Shown here: positions 13,301 to 25,099 of the stretch, piece after piece
Numbering within the stretch: the stretch's first letter is position 1
How the letters are laid out: each line of letters opens with the position of its first letter
The notes under the pieces: model-generated
The model's input: only the letters and a program-made list of their open reading frames with translations
Told to the model about the DNA's origin: nothing
Database searches by the model: none
NCBI GenBank assembly: GCA_050084515.1
Contig: CM114272.1
Span: 31,496,001 to 31,560,000 of the forward strand
Origin: Blasia pusilla
Lineage: Eukaryota > Marchantiophyta > Marchantiopsida > Blasiales
Direction: 5' to 3'
DNA length: 64,000 nt
Translations under genes and position numbers: made by a program

Positions 13301-14540
13301 TCAGGTACAAAAACCTAGCCATGTTGATACGAAAAAAAAGACGACACCATAGCAATTACTAGTAAAAAGTTAGATCTACATGGGTACTGAGAACGAGTTA
13401 CAAAATGACAAGGGAAGACACCAAGAAATAACTCACATGTCGCCGCCCTGCGGCTTAGTATTAATCCTCGGCTTGTGTGAGGTACAAAGAACCAGCATGG
13501 CCGGTAGACGAATTTGTTCCCATTGCACCGAGTCAAAATTTTGGTGCGTCTAAATTCGGACACGAGACAAAGTATGACCTGCATCATGAAGGTTGTACCA
13601 ATAAACTACAAGAGATATTGATGAAAATGGAAACATGCCATGGCCGATTCTGTTTTGTCAGAATTTTTGCTCGTAATAAGCATTGTACTCGTTGTGCATG
13701 CATAAACTTGAGAACAGTGATCTATTGTGAAGGCAAACATCCCATTGATTTTCTGCTATATTTTTAGTTGTTTCAATCGATCTCCCCGAATCCCTAGAAT
13801 GGAAAAAGCAAGGGCATCCCCAATCCAACGGCGACACCACCAACACACATGATGCTGCCAACGTGGCTAGTCTCACTTTCGTCTGCACCTGGGGACGATG
13901 TGCCGTCATCAGATTCTAGAACAAAACGTAGATCCCAACAGTAGGGGACGTAACCACGTTGTAGTTAACTTCTAACATCCGCTAATAAATTTTTGGTAAG
14001 AATTTTTTTCAAGATGTAGAATTGATGAATTCTTTCTAACTTATACTACTTTGTGATAATTTTGAATAGTGTAACTTCTTAAATCAATTTCAAGCCATCA
14101 CCTAAGAATATATCCTATTAGCTACACAGAGAGTTGTTTGAAAATCTAGAAGTGGTTCTATAATAGTATAGAACATTATTGAATGCCCTTCCAATTATAA
14201 ACTCTTCTAATATTGACACCTAGGTGGAGTCCCAATAAGACCGCTCAAAATTGATTTTACAAGCAAGTGAACTCTTAAGTCATATTTTACAATCATGATA
14301 ATTAGTATATTGCATAGGCACTTACTAGTCCTTTTAGAGTGTTTCATTTGTGTAGATCGGTAAGCTACTATTACTAGAAGAAGCTACATAATGAATGGTA
14401 AGTTGGTTGCTTCGAGTATGTTTGCAAATGGTAAAATTACCATGAAATTCAAGTATTTTCTTTATCATTTCCTACATCTATAATTCATGGACACTTATGT
14501 GGTGTGTATACATTTGCTACACAACTTACATCCCAATCAA
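10374..14540. other. No gene recognised; possibly Helitron flank
   Basis: The composition is even and without long repeats. Short frames, such as 12719-12913 (basic, 64 residues) and 13477-13767, show no motif I know. Part of this may be non-coding Helitron sequence, but no terminus was found. Confidence 0.35.
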
Positions 14541-14858
14541 GGTTGCATGTGGACAAAGTCCGTGTTCGTGGATATATCCATGTCCGTGAACTTATGTCCG
14601 TCCTATGGAAGGACTTGTCCATATGGGCCCCATCTTTCCCTTCTTTATCATTCCCCTTACTTGCCTTCGTGTTCCATACTCTCCTATTTCTTCCTCCCTC
14701 CACCTCCACTCCCTCCTCACTCATTACTCTCTCATCCTTGCATTCCATCATGGACTAAAAGAGTGGATCTCACCTCTTGGAACCCATGTCTGTGGACATA
14801 TCTAGACTTGTCTGTCCATGTCTGTCCTAAGGAAGGATTTTTCCGTTTTTGTGCAACC
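14541..14858. mobile_element. MITE-like non-autonomous element (about 318 bp)
   Basis: The unit starts GGTTGCATGTGGACAAAG and ends TTTTTGTGCAACC, so the outer bases are inverted (GGTTGCA / TGCAACC). Inside both ends are related stretches rich in GTCCRT motifs in opposite orientation. An 8-bp direct repeat TCCCAATC lies just outside (14531-14538 and 14863-14870), close to but not exactly at the ends. A relative of the left end occurs at 37886. No coding capacity is seen; the frames across it are low-complexity. Confidence 0.5.
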
Positions 14859-15142
14859 ATAATCCCAATCGCCAATCAAAGACGCAAAAAACTAGACTAA
14901 TTCAATTACCAAACATAGAGGCTTGTAATTACTAAAATATCTCTAATAAAAGATACTAAAATTACTAAAATTTCACTAACATAAATATTGGTTGTTCTCT
15001 TGTACGTAGATCGTAAGAATATGGATTACCCACAAGGTAAGGACAATTGAGTCAAAGTGGATCACATGCATCTTATATCTTGATTTGATTGGTTCCATAG
15101 GCTAGTCCTAGCATGTGTTCTTATGTCTTTCATCTTTAGTGT

Positions 15143-15433
15143 TTGTGGGAATATGCATCCCATTTGGCAAGGCAGAGGAAAATCCAAAGTGAAGGTATTC
15201 AGGGGAATGTGTTGGATCCAAATTCATTGGAGTATGTACAACAAGAGATTTTACTTATGGATGGACTATTGAAAGCTCAAAGACTTCAAGTGGAGGTGGG
15301 CAAGGCATTTTATATTCTACATCTCATTGACAAATGGAAGACACTTAGAGATAGAGGTCTAAGATGGTTGAAGGATCCTTCGATATTTATTTCACATTTA
15401 GCACAATATCATCTTTGGGGAATGTATACCTAG
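15143..15433 (+). CDS. Unrecognised 96-residue ORF
   Basis: The frame encodes a mixed helical sequence with charged and hydrophobic residues alternating (KAFYILHLIDKWKTLRDR), more protein-like than neighbouring frames. I do not recognise the family. It stands alone in AT-rich DNA without a clear promoter or continuing exon. It may be a fragment of a mobile-element protein or chance. Confidence 0.2.
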   Translation: MWEYASHLARQRKIQSEGIQGNVLDPNSLEYVQQEILLMDGLLKAQRLQVEVGKAFYILHLIDKWKTLRDRGLRWLKDPSIFISHLAQYHLWGMYT

Positions 15434-16919
15434 CTACTTGCTGAGGCCATTCTCCATCGAAGTTGAGAAGGAATTCATTAAATGCTTGGGCAAGGTACTT
15501 GCAATTTCATATGGTATCCACCTTAGCATTTAGATATGGAGAAGCTATCAACCAGTCAACTAGTGGAACCATTTTATTGGAGGAGTGCATTGACGGATTG
15601 CAAACATTGGGAGTTTGATAGGATGGCAATATTGCTACGTGATAGCACGATCAAGACTCAAGACTCATTATTCAGATATAGCTAGGAGAGAAATCAACAA
15701 AAGTTCTCGTAGCACACAAGATTTGTAGTTTGATACTATATTTTTTGAGAAGATTAATAACCTCATATTTGTGTAAAGATTGTTTTATGTTATTCATATA
15801 TATTACATTCAAAAATAAAAGATAGAAGAAGATTATTTTTGGATTAATTCTGATTTATTTTTACCTTCATAGTAATGGATATTGTAATATTATTTTTCCA
15901 TTGGAGAAAAAATTGATAACTATTCAAGTTTTCTTTAAATTATTAAAAGAATCTAATCATTGTGACTTTTTTTAATTATCTTGGTGAGATTATTATTAAT
16001 TGTAGGATGTCCTTATGTAGATATTAGTGCAAAGGAATCACTTATCTATAATACTATAGATTTATAGTTATCAAATTTATTGTTATGTTAACTTATTCAA
16101 TCTATACAATAAATCTCCCTCACTAAAAATATTCATTCACTTAATTTTTGGGGGAAACTACAGATCATTTTTGGAAAAATAAAGAAGGATAGTAGTGGAA
16201 AGGTGGAAAGATGATTATTATTCTTAAGGGTAAAAGAAACTTTCATTTCCAAATTATTTTTAAATTTTTAAGCTTGGTTGGGAAGGAAATTTGAGCCCTA
16301 TTTTTTATTTAAAAACCATAGGATGAAAACACTATTTGTTTTCTTGCTTGGGAGATCAAAAGGGTTGGAAAATGAACTTATTAACAAGTTTGAAATTCTT
16401 AAAGTAACAATGAAGTAAGGGTTTCATTATTAGTATATTTAAATTTATTATGCTGATATTTGAATTTGTATTGTAATTTCCCTCTTGATATGCATAGTTA
16501 TCTATTTAGAAAATTTTAGGATGCTCAATATGGAAATTATTTTAATCTTTCAATGTGAAACTTCATTGGAGGAAATATTAGATTTTATTTTCAAATCTGG
16601 GAAATAGGATGTTAGATAACAATAGGAGATTGGAAATATAAGTATAATTAAGATGTGGAATTGATTTTATTTGGAAAATATTCTTAGTTTTTAAATTTGG
16701 TTGGAAGTGATTTTTTTTGAAAATTTGGCAAAATAAATCCAATCAAAATAGTAGTTTAATCAAATGATTATTGATGTTAGCTCATTTTTAGAAGCTCTCA
16801 AAATGAGCACCATGAAACTTTTCAAAACTCTTAAGTTCTATTCAATTATATTCTATTCTAACTCAAAACTTTGGTTGGAAATCATATAATGAATGGAGGA
16901 GGAGATGGAGAAACTTTTA
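15434..16919. other. AT-rich DNA, no gene seen
   Basis: Only short frames, many A/T runs and no motif. Confidence 0.6.
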
Positions 16920-17962
16920 GAATTTTTCTTGTAATTATTTCCATTGTTATCCAATCTTTTCAATCTAAGACCCAACGTGTTCATCTTCTCAAGCTTGAAC
17001 TTTGGGATCTTATTTTTTCCACTTAAGATTGAGTTTTCTGAAGTTCTTGGGATCTTTAGATCTCCTTCTTTCCTGAATGTGCTTATAGATTCTTAGACAT
17101 AATTTCACACATAGTGCTCTTCTTATAGAGTAATACCAGGTTACCATCGGTTTAAGGGATTCCTCTTGCTTTTCTTGATCTTTAGATATGGGAGGGCCCA
17201 ACATTACAAATTCATTCCCTTGTAGGGGTCATTGGCGGGTGACTCATTTTCTCTTCACATCCTCTTTTTTAGTGTTTCCAATTTCTTTCATAACTTTCTC
17301 TTGGAATGTTTGTTTTGGACGTGTTTGGTCTTGTCTTGGTGATTATCTTGATAAGCTCCTTCTTAACGTAACAAGTTAGTTTTCTAGTTTCTCTTCCTTC
17401 TCCGTAGGCGCCTATTTTTGTGTACGGATATTTTTTATGTCAATTCCTCCCAAACGTCTTCCTTGCTCTTTCAACTCTCTACCTTATTGTTTCGCCCCTA
17501 AATATGTTTTCTATCTCCCAAAGGACATTAGAAATTCATATTCTTGAGCCATCTCTTCCAATACTATATAGACCACTTTTCCTTTTCAATTGGTTTTCAT
17601 ATTTCTTATAGTAATTTTCAATCGTAAATTCGATATGGCTTAATCTTATTCTCTCCATCTAAATTTCTTTTGGACGGATTCCACTACTTGTTTTTTGCTT
17701 GTTACCCTCATGCTTTCTCCAAACCACGTTTCATATGTCTTCCCTTGTCTTCGATGATTTTCCTATCTTTGCTTCTATGTCATCAGATATGGAGTTGGAT
17801 TCTCCATCTACTCGCTTCACTGGTTTTACACGCCTTTCTAAGGTCCTAATCTCTCCCCTGGTTTACCTCCTCATCGTAGATCTCCCCATTTTCCTCCATA
17901 TACTAATACGACCATTATATTCGCTATATTTCTTCCAGATTCTCCTCTTCTCCCCTCTATCC
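16920..17962 (+). mobile_element. LINE-type retroelement, copy D (5' portion)
   Basis: This plus-strand segment matches the 5' region of LINE copy B (minus strand, about 23550 down to 22530) over about 1 kb, including the leader around TCTTCTCAAGCTTGAAC and the Pro/Ser-rich N-terminal coding region. Similarity stops abruptly at about 17962, where unrelated copia pol sequence begins. Copies D and B are in opposite orientation about 5 kb apart. No open frame survives. Confidence 0.65.
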
Positions 17963-18310
17963 GAAGTCTTCATAGGACATAAACCTGATTTTTCATTCCT
18001 GAAAGTATTTGGTTGTATTTATTTTGCTCGTGTTCCTTTTGAGATAGGTAAAAAATTAGACCCCAAATCTGAAAGATGTATATTCATTGGTTAGGCTGAT
18101 GGAACTAACGGATGTAAGTGCTACATTCCATTCTTTAGACAACTTATTATAAATCGCGATGTTGTCTTTGATGAGCTGAAGTCATGGTATGCTCCATCTG
18201 AGCCTATTCCACCTCTAAACTTGTCTGGTGAGGGGGAGAATATGGTTGTAAACCAACGGGTATTTCCTTCAAAGTCCCCAAGTACTAGTGCAAGATATTT
18301 CCTTTAAAGT
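17963..18310 (+). pseudogene. Ty1/copia integrase C-terminal fragment
   Basis: The frame 17963-18094 encodes KVFGCIYFARVPFE then KLDPKSERCIFIG, followed beyond a stop by IINRDVVFDE. This is the conserved stretch after the copia integrase core, before reverse transcriptase. It is fused directly to LINE sequence on its 5' side and fades into unassigned DNA near 18310. It is a short fragment and cannot be active. Confidence 0.8.
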
Positions 18311-19250
18311 CCCCTCTACCGCTACACTTGTTAATTTGCTTCAATGTGAATGGTTCTTTTATTGTTATTTTGGTTTCACTTATGTGTCTTGGAACAACAC
18401 TCCTTTGCTGTTACTCTACTCAATTTTTTGTACAATACAACTTTTAAAAAAATAGCTTAGTCTATAGGTACCCACAATTGTTTGCCCATACACAATTGGT
18501 CGATTCATTACATTCTCGTTGTAAACTTGTTTGTTTTATATGATTGATTCATTGCATTCTCATTAGCATAGCAATACAATAATACAATAGTATAACACAA
18601 TCAGATTGATTAATTGCATTCTAGTTGTAAACTTGTTTGTTTTATACATGAGCCTGGACAAACAAAACTTATAGTTACCTACATTGCAAGCTTCCTCCTC
18701 AACTTTATTTCTCGGAATATTTTGCACTTAGGTAACCAGCATGGATGTCGCGCTTTCATACCAGTTGCGAACACCTAACAGCTATTCGGTGTCTCAAGCT
18801 ATTAAGATGATCCTTGTTGTTATCATGTTTATTTTCAATCGTCATGTTTATGTGTATTTTCAATACCGGCACTATGCCTTTTGTTGTATCTATCCTCACT
18901 ACATGTCTGAATAGCTAATTCCATAATGATAAATCACCTTGCAAACATTTATGTTCATCAATTCAGCAACTAATCATTGCGCCACTGCTCGTATTCGCGT
19001 TTCTTCAGTTGTCACTTACTTCACAGTCAGTTTCACTACGCGTTGGCGTCAATTACATTCACTCAAAACAATTCATTCATCCACGGTTCGCAACTTTCCA
19101 TTCTTGTTAACTCTTAATATCCATCCGCTAGTAAATTTTAGTTAAAAAATATTGAAAAGTAATACATGTTCGTTCCAAGGCCGATGTATCTCATGACACT
19201 TCTCCGACTCCGAGGCTATTGTTGTAGGTCCAACTTTGATTGATTGTGCG
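18311..19250. other. No gene; one short direct repeat
   Basis: A roughly 42-base segment ending GTAAACTTGTTTGTTTTATA is present at 18495-18540 and again at 18604-18645. Nothing else is recognisable. Confidence 0.5.
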
Positions 19251-20620
19251 TCTATTCCCACAGCGAGCGGGATAAGGTCTAGTGGGGACGTGCGAACGAT
19301 CGCTGGAACGAGAGGATAGAAGTAGGATCTCCATAAGGTGGGTCATTAGAAGACAAAGTGCTAGAGGTTTCCTTATTGGAAATCATGTTTCATATATTGT
19401 AGTGAAGTAGGGGGAGCACTTGTTTTCTTTCATCCCGCAGTGAATGGCCTTTTTACATCCGATAGGTTCCCTTCATCCTTGCATTTGATGGGAAGGGAAG
19501 TGTTTAGGCGAGCCATCGTTTCTCTTACCACTGACCGACTATGGCGAGGACACGAGTGCACATCACCGTCGACTGCGGGAGTGTACGTGGTAAGGAGTGA
19601 GAAGCGCATGCATTGCGATCAAATTAACGTTGAATTTGAAGCGAATTCGAGAGAAGTCATGCTCTACTGAAGAAGAGCATAAATTCCGCACCGATAGGAA
19701 CATGCGCTGCATCGTCCGCTTTTAGAAGATCGACGTGTTTGGAATTTGCTCGCAGTAGATGGATACGCACATACTAGTGTCCATCCGGAATTCCCATGCA
19801 ACCGATCGTATATTTTTCTTTCGCACGATCGGGCTATGGAACTGTAGCGGTTTCCTTGAATTGCCCCGATCTGACGAGCTACGTGAAATCGATTTGTAGT
19901 GCTCAATCAGCCGCAGAAGCGTGCCCGGCCAAGTATAACAACGAGGAGTAAAATTTTAGAGTGCAGTAAACGAGCATGAGATTCAATCAACGAAGACTTC
20001 GTGAAGCAAGCCTCTAGTCTACCCGACGTACGCTACTCTCGTGCATTATTGCCTTTCCCGCACGTCCATGGAGCCCTGTAGATCGGGAGCGTGAGTACGA
20101 CAAATCGGCATTCCAGCTATTCAAGCCAGATCGATTTCGAGATCTGAGCTTATGTCTCCCCGTCGAACGGCAGTTTGAGCTGCATGCTCCAGAATCCTCC
20201 ACTGCAATGGTCTAATTTAGATTGCTGTCCTCGGTGTACGTTTCACGCGTTCGAATTCCCTCTCTGGCATGGGCTGGCCTACGCATGACAACTTCGTCTT
20301 CGGGTACCCCATCGTGCTAGAGCTTCTTGGAGCGCCTCCTTACCTTGACTTTTGACGTCGTAATATATATGCGTTTCTGGGTTGTGGCTTTACAGGTAGC
20401 CCAGACAATTTCTCGCTCCGCTCGCTCAAGACCCCAGAAGCTCGCCGGCAAGTTCGCCCAAAAGCTTTCTAAAGATCGATCCTCGACCTTCTCCGGCGTA
20501 CTACGGGCATCCCGAGACAGTTGTTCTTTCTACGGAATATTTCGAGTGACGGGATTTTCTTCGAAAGTCAAGCCGTGTCATCATGAATAGCAGTAGAGGA
20601 TTACGTATTGTTAACATGTG
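19251..20620. other. GC-richer unique stretch, no recognised gene
   Basis: Base composition rises compared with both flanks, as it does around the peroxidase, so it could hold host exons or an untranslated gene. Open frames on both strands are short and show no motif I recognise. Confidence 0.35.
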
Positions 20621-20960
20621 TCACTACTCCTAAAAATACTTTTGGGGTCAAATGGAACCTTATGCCATTGAAACATGAATTAGTCTAGTGGGAAATGAAA
20701 TATACCCGTTAACTTGGTACGAGATACTTAAAAGATTTAATATATTCAAGAGTTAAAAAATGCATAAAAGAATGCAAAAAGAAAATGGCAACTAGCTGAT
20801 TTTCTTTTTGCAATTCCACAATTGATAGTATGAAACAAATATGACAAGAACACGAGTGGTGAGACGAGACGAGCATCCCACCACCTCCGCATGACCGTAT
20901 CAATGCCAAGGCTTATACACGTTGTAAGGCCACTCATGCATTGCCGAATATAAGTAGTAA

Positions 20961-22746
20961 TTACATAGAGAGAGGACTACACAAAGGGGCAAGGTGATGA
21001 TTCTCGAGGGAGTGGTGAGCACATGTTTTCAATAAAGTATCAAAAGACACATGTAAATAATCGAATACTTCCACTGCAACAGAAATAAAGGAACAAATGG
21101 AATGAGGCCTCGTAAGTTGTCCTCCTGCACAAAGTAACTCTTCAAAGATGGCCTCACAAGAAACCGAATTCAATGCGTTAGCTACATTGACTTGAATTGC
21201 TAGCCATTCTAGATGAATATCAAGAGTGGAGCGAATCCCATGCACCACACCCTCACAACCTCCAGGAGTTGCCACTCCAAATTGATGAGGAAATAAGTGG
21301 GCACTAAAGTGAGGACGAAATTGCAAGCATAGGGATCGACTAACCAAGCGGTATAAAACCTTAGGCTTGCCAATATCCAAAGGGCGGACACATAAAGAAG
21401 GCTTATCCATAGCCAAAAAACGACAAGCCCTAAGAGCCTAGAGATAGAGAATGGGAGACGACTTGCCGCTATATGTGCATACACCTTATATAAAGAGACA
21501 AAGCCATTCACTGAATCTACCGGGATAAAGCAATTTCGGAGATACTCAAAAACCATCCTTAATAGCCCGCTTGCTGATAAGCGAGGAGTATGGAGAAAAA
21601 AATTGTGAAAACCTCCAAGTCAGGCTGAAAGTCAAGGTCCGTTGTACAGTCTTCCACAAAAGATGGAGCATCGTCACTTGAAGGAGGGTGAAGAACTTCT
21701 AAGAGAGCCACTATTTCTGCACTTGGAACCGCCGGAGAAAGAGGACCTAATGCTCAAGTTGCATGTGAAAACTTACCAACCTGCCCCAAAAGTAGACTTC
21801 GTCAAAGGCGTTGTTGTACTGAAGGCCTCCCATGATTGGCATGTTGAATGGGATGAATCACAGCTAAGGCCCATCCTCATTCTAAAGATTCTCCCAATCT
21901 CCAAACATAAAGCGTTGAATACGTATGGAAGTTTCATGACCACCCCTTGGAGGGAGGACTAAAACCTATTGTCGGAAGAGTAATAGAAGATACCAAGCAT
22001 TGATATCTGTGGGATCACGCGCTAACCTTTCTAATGGGAAAAGAAAAGCTTGTTGGATAATGGGGCAAAGAGAAATAGGAATGCAAGTGTAGAGTGTAGG
22101 ATGAGGAAGACCTGGATGGAAAGAGCGAAGGAAATAAATTTGGCTTAACCATGTCCAAACCGTTGTTGTGGAGAGTGTAGTAGGAGGTGGTATTGGGTTA
22201 GGGATTGAAGGCCCATGCATGGATAGACAGTACCGCTGATGTCTTTTGATCCCATTAGGAGCAAACTCCTTACCACAAGATATGCAACGAACCTTTGATA
22301 CAAATACAGAAGTAGAAGGGTTCAATGAGAGGATGTGGGAGGTGCAAGAGGTGGGAATGGACGACGATGAGGGGGTAAGTAGGTTGGGAAAGGAGGAGGA
22401 GGAAGAGGGGAGATAAGGGTAGTATAAATGGGAGTTAGAAGCAAGGGCATAAATAAGATATGTGGGGATGGTGAAGTAGTAGGATTCGGTAATAATGGAT
22501 CAAGATTAGGCTCCATAAGACAAGAAGAAGAGGGGAGAAGAGGAGAATCCGGAAATAATGTAGCGAGTGTAATGGGTGTATTAGCATCTGGAGGAAAATC
22601 ACGAGATGTGCGATGAAAGGTGAACTAGGAGGAGAGGTTAGGGCTATAGGAGGGCGTGTAAAACTAGAGAAGCAACTAGATGGAGAATCCAACACCATCT
22701 TTGATGACATAGAAGAAAAGATAGGCAAGTCATCGGAGACAAGCAA
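20961..22746 (-). pseudogene. LINE ORF, copy B: C2H2 finger and reverse transcriptase fragment
   Basis: On the minus strand, 21966-22325 carries a C2H2-type finger (CISCGKEFAPNGIKRHQRYC) followed by a linker with ARDPTDINAWYLLLLF. Further along, 20961-21416 carries the early reverse transcriptase region with VLYRLVSRSLCLQFRPHFSA, QFGVATPGGCEGVVHGIR and LNSVSCEAIFEEL. I know this arrangement from reverse transcriptase proteins repeated in early-diverging land plant genomes; that is recalled, not searched. Frames change several times and the catalytic YADD region is deleted. The protein would have supplied target-primed reverse transcription. Confidence 0.7.
22400..22470. repeat. GA-rich / CT-rich low-complexity tract
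   Basis: A GAGG/GGAA-type purine tract corresponding to Pro/Ser-rich LINE coding sequence on the minus strand; the same tract is seen in copy C at about 37665-37700. Confidence 0.5.
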
Positions 22747-24228
22747 AGATATAGGAAACGTGGTTTAGAGAAAGCATGAGGGTAACGAGCAAAAAAAAAG
22801 TTAGAGAATCTGTCCAAAAGAAATTTAGATTAGGCAATACCAAATTTATGATCTAAAATTACTTTAAGAAAAATATAAAAAGAAATTAAAAAGGAAAAAT
22901 GATCTATATGTTATCGGAATAGATAGAATAGATGACTCAAGAATATGAATTTCTAATGTCCTTAAGGAGATAGCAAACGTATTTAGGGATGAAATAGTAA
23001 GGTAAGGAGTTGAAAGAGTAAGGAAGACGTTTGGGAGGAATGAACCTAAAAAAAACCGTACACATAAATAGGCACCTACAAAGAAGGAAGAAAAATTAGA
23101 AAACCTACTTAATATAAAAAGAACGAGCTCGTCAAGACGATCGAAACAAGCCCAAACATGTCCAAAAATGACACTCCAAGAGAAATTTTGAAAGGAATTG
23201 GAAACACCAAAAAAGAGGAAAATGAGCCATCCACCAATGATTACAATGAGGAAATGAGTTGGTAATGTTGGGCCCAACATGTAGCAAAAGATCAAGAAAA
23301 GCGAAAGGAATCCCTTAAACCGATGGTAACCCGCTATCACTCTATAAGAAGAGTGTTATATGTGAAATTACGTTTAAGAATCTATAAGAACATTTAGGAG
23401 AGAAGGAGGTCCAAATATCCCAAGAACTTTGGAAAACTCAATCTTAAGTGGAAAAAAAAAACCCTACAGTTCAAGCTTGAGAAGATGAACACTTTGGGCC
23501 TTAGATTGCAAAGATTAGATCAACGTGGAAATAGTTATAAGCAAAATTCATGTTAATTAATCTAGATAGAGGACCCATAGGAAATTCCTATTAGTTAATC
23601 TTGAAACTCTTGTACTAATGGTTTCATTTGGATAAGCTAGTAAACAAATTAGGGTAAATTTATTAGAATATATTTTATCATAATTATATGATTTTACTTT
23701 GCCATGTATGATTCTAAGATCTACTTTTTGTCCAAACTTTTGAGTTTTCCACTAAAAAACAACCATATAGAAAATAGCTTCAATGAAGAAACAATGAGAT
23801 TAAATTTGGATTGTTAAAATAGTGTTAATAATAAATTTTTTTTTAAATACTTAAAAAAAACTAGAGTATCAAATTTTAGGAAAAGCTCATCTTCTTCTCC
23901 ATTAAGTTTAACATTGCACCCCATTTCGTTAAAAAAAATTCAAAGTAAAATTTTCCATATATATATATATAGTGAAACTAGTATATTTCAATTATAGTCT
24001 CTAATAACCCAACCTATAAGGAGTTTCTTTTCCATAAAATATTTTCCCTTTCCTCAGCCGTTGGATTTCTTTTACGGTCTTTTTCGACCGATCCGCATCT
24101 GAACACGTTACGGGCTTGACGAGCTTGACCATTGTGTCCGTTACAAACCTATGACATGTTGGAGCGATGCTTGCCCCACAAGGGTGTGGACTCTGGATGC
24201 ACAAGAAATTAGTGAAACTAGTATATTT

Positions 24229-24275
24229 CATTTTTAATTTCTTGTGCATGTGAGATGCACAAGAAATTAAAAATG
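24229..24275. repeat. Perfect hairpin, 21-bp arms
   Basis: Positions 24229-24249 are the exact reverse complement of 24255-24275, separated by a 5-base loop. The arm contains TTTCTTGTGCAT. Another copy of the arm (GATGCACAAGAAATTA) lies just upstream at about 24196-24211. Confidence 0.85.
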
Positions 24276-24553
24276 TTTGAAGAGCTAGTGTATAGCCCGT
24301 GAAGGAAAGAGATTAATGATGGTCCACATAAATATAATTAATTTTAATCGCGTGGAGTATGTGAAACATTTTCTTGCGGCCTAGCTGCCATATATTTGCA
24401 AATCAAAAAGGCATTCTCCCATAATAATATAGATGAGATGGCCGTATTGGGAAGAAAAACAGTGTTTGAAAAACTAATGTATAACCCGTGAAGGAAGGGA
24501 TTAATGATATTTCACATAAATAGAACTTTTCAACACAAATCAAGAAAGAAATC

Positions 24554-24593
24554 AATAAAGTTAATCTCCATGATAATGGAGATTAACTTTATT
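24554..24593. repeat. Perfect hairpin, 18-bp arms
   Basis: AATAAAGTTAATCTCCAT at 24554-24571 pairs exactly with 24576-24593 around the loop GATA. It may be the relic of a very short fold-back element; transcription is unknown. Confidence 0.85.
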
Positions 24594-25099
24594 CATAGCC
24601 TTTATTTTGATGAATATTAAAATCCTTTTGAAAGTGCTAAGAAAACTGGGAGAAAATTAGTTTAGGGTTTGATTAAGGTCTCCCTCTAGCTCTTAACAAT
24701 TGAGAATGAGAATACAGAAACGTTTTGTTGAAATAAAAATTTTCGATCTCCTTCTCCCCTTTCATGATAATGACATGCCGGGCATTTATGCTTCCAGCTT
24801 ATCCTCTAGTAATCAGGTCCAATCCTATGATTATGATTGGACCAACAAAGCTAGTTCGTGCGGTGCATAAGAAAATAATAACTTTTTATTTCTATTCATC
24901 CGAAACCCATGGATCGAAAACCGCTAGAATAATACCCATGGTTAGAAAAACGCTAGGACGACAGGCCAAACTGTGTCATGGGTCATGAATCATGGCTCAA
25001 TCTCACCTTATACCAAAATTGAACTACAAAACGAACCTACTCAATCAGCAAAAGTGAATGAGGAATATATAAATTATGTTTATCTGTCCTCTTTTGAAA

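Larger units (their letters stand above)
20680..23550 (-). mobile_element. LINE-type retroelement, copy B
   Basis: This is a long minus-strand LINE with its 5' end near 23550 (shared with copy D at 16920) and its 3' end near 20740 (shared with copies A and C). Compared with copy C it lacks most of the region between RT and the 3' end, so it carries an internal deletion of over 1 kb near 21050. The order of recognisable parts is leader, Pro/Ser-rich N-terminal region, C2H2 finger, linker, RT fragment, 3' tail. Confidence 0.75.
23950..24600. other. AT-rich stretch with AT microsatellite, hairpins and a duplicated 65-bp segment
   Basis: There is an (AT)n tract at about 23955-23973. The phrase GTGAAACTAGTATATTTCA occurs at 23974 and 24212. 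A roughly 65-bp segment (TAACCCGTGAAGGAAGGGAT type) occurs at about 24275-24340 and 24465-24530. Two strong hairpins are listed separately. No coding capacity is evident. Confidence 0.6.

Noticed and set aside
14487-14900. A 137-residue Pro/Ser/Leu-rich frame
   Set aside because: It lies across the MITE-like element and a CT-rich tract; the composition explains the open frame.
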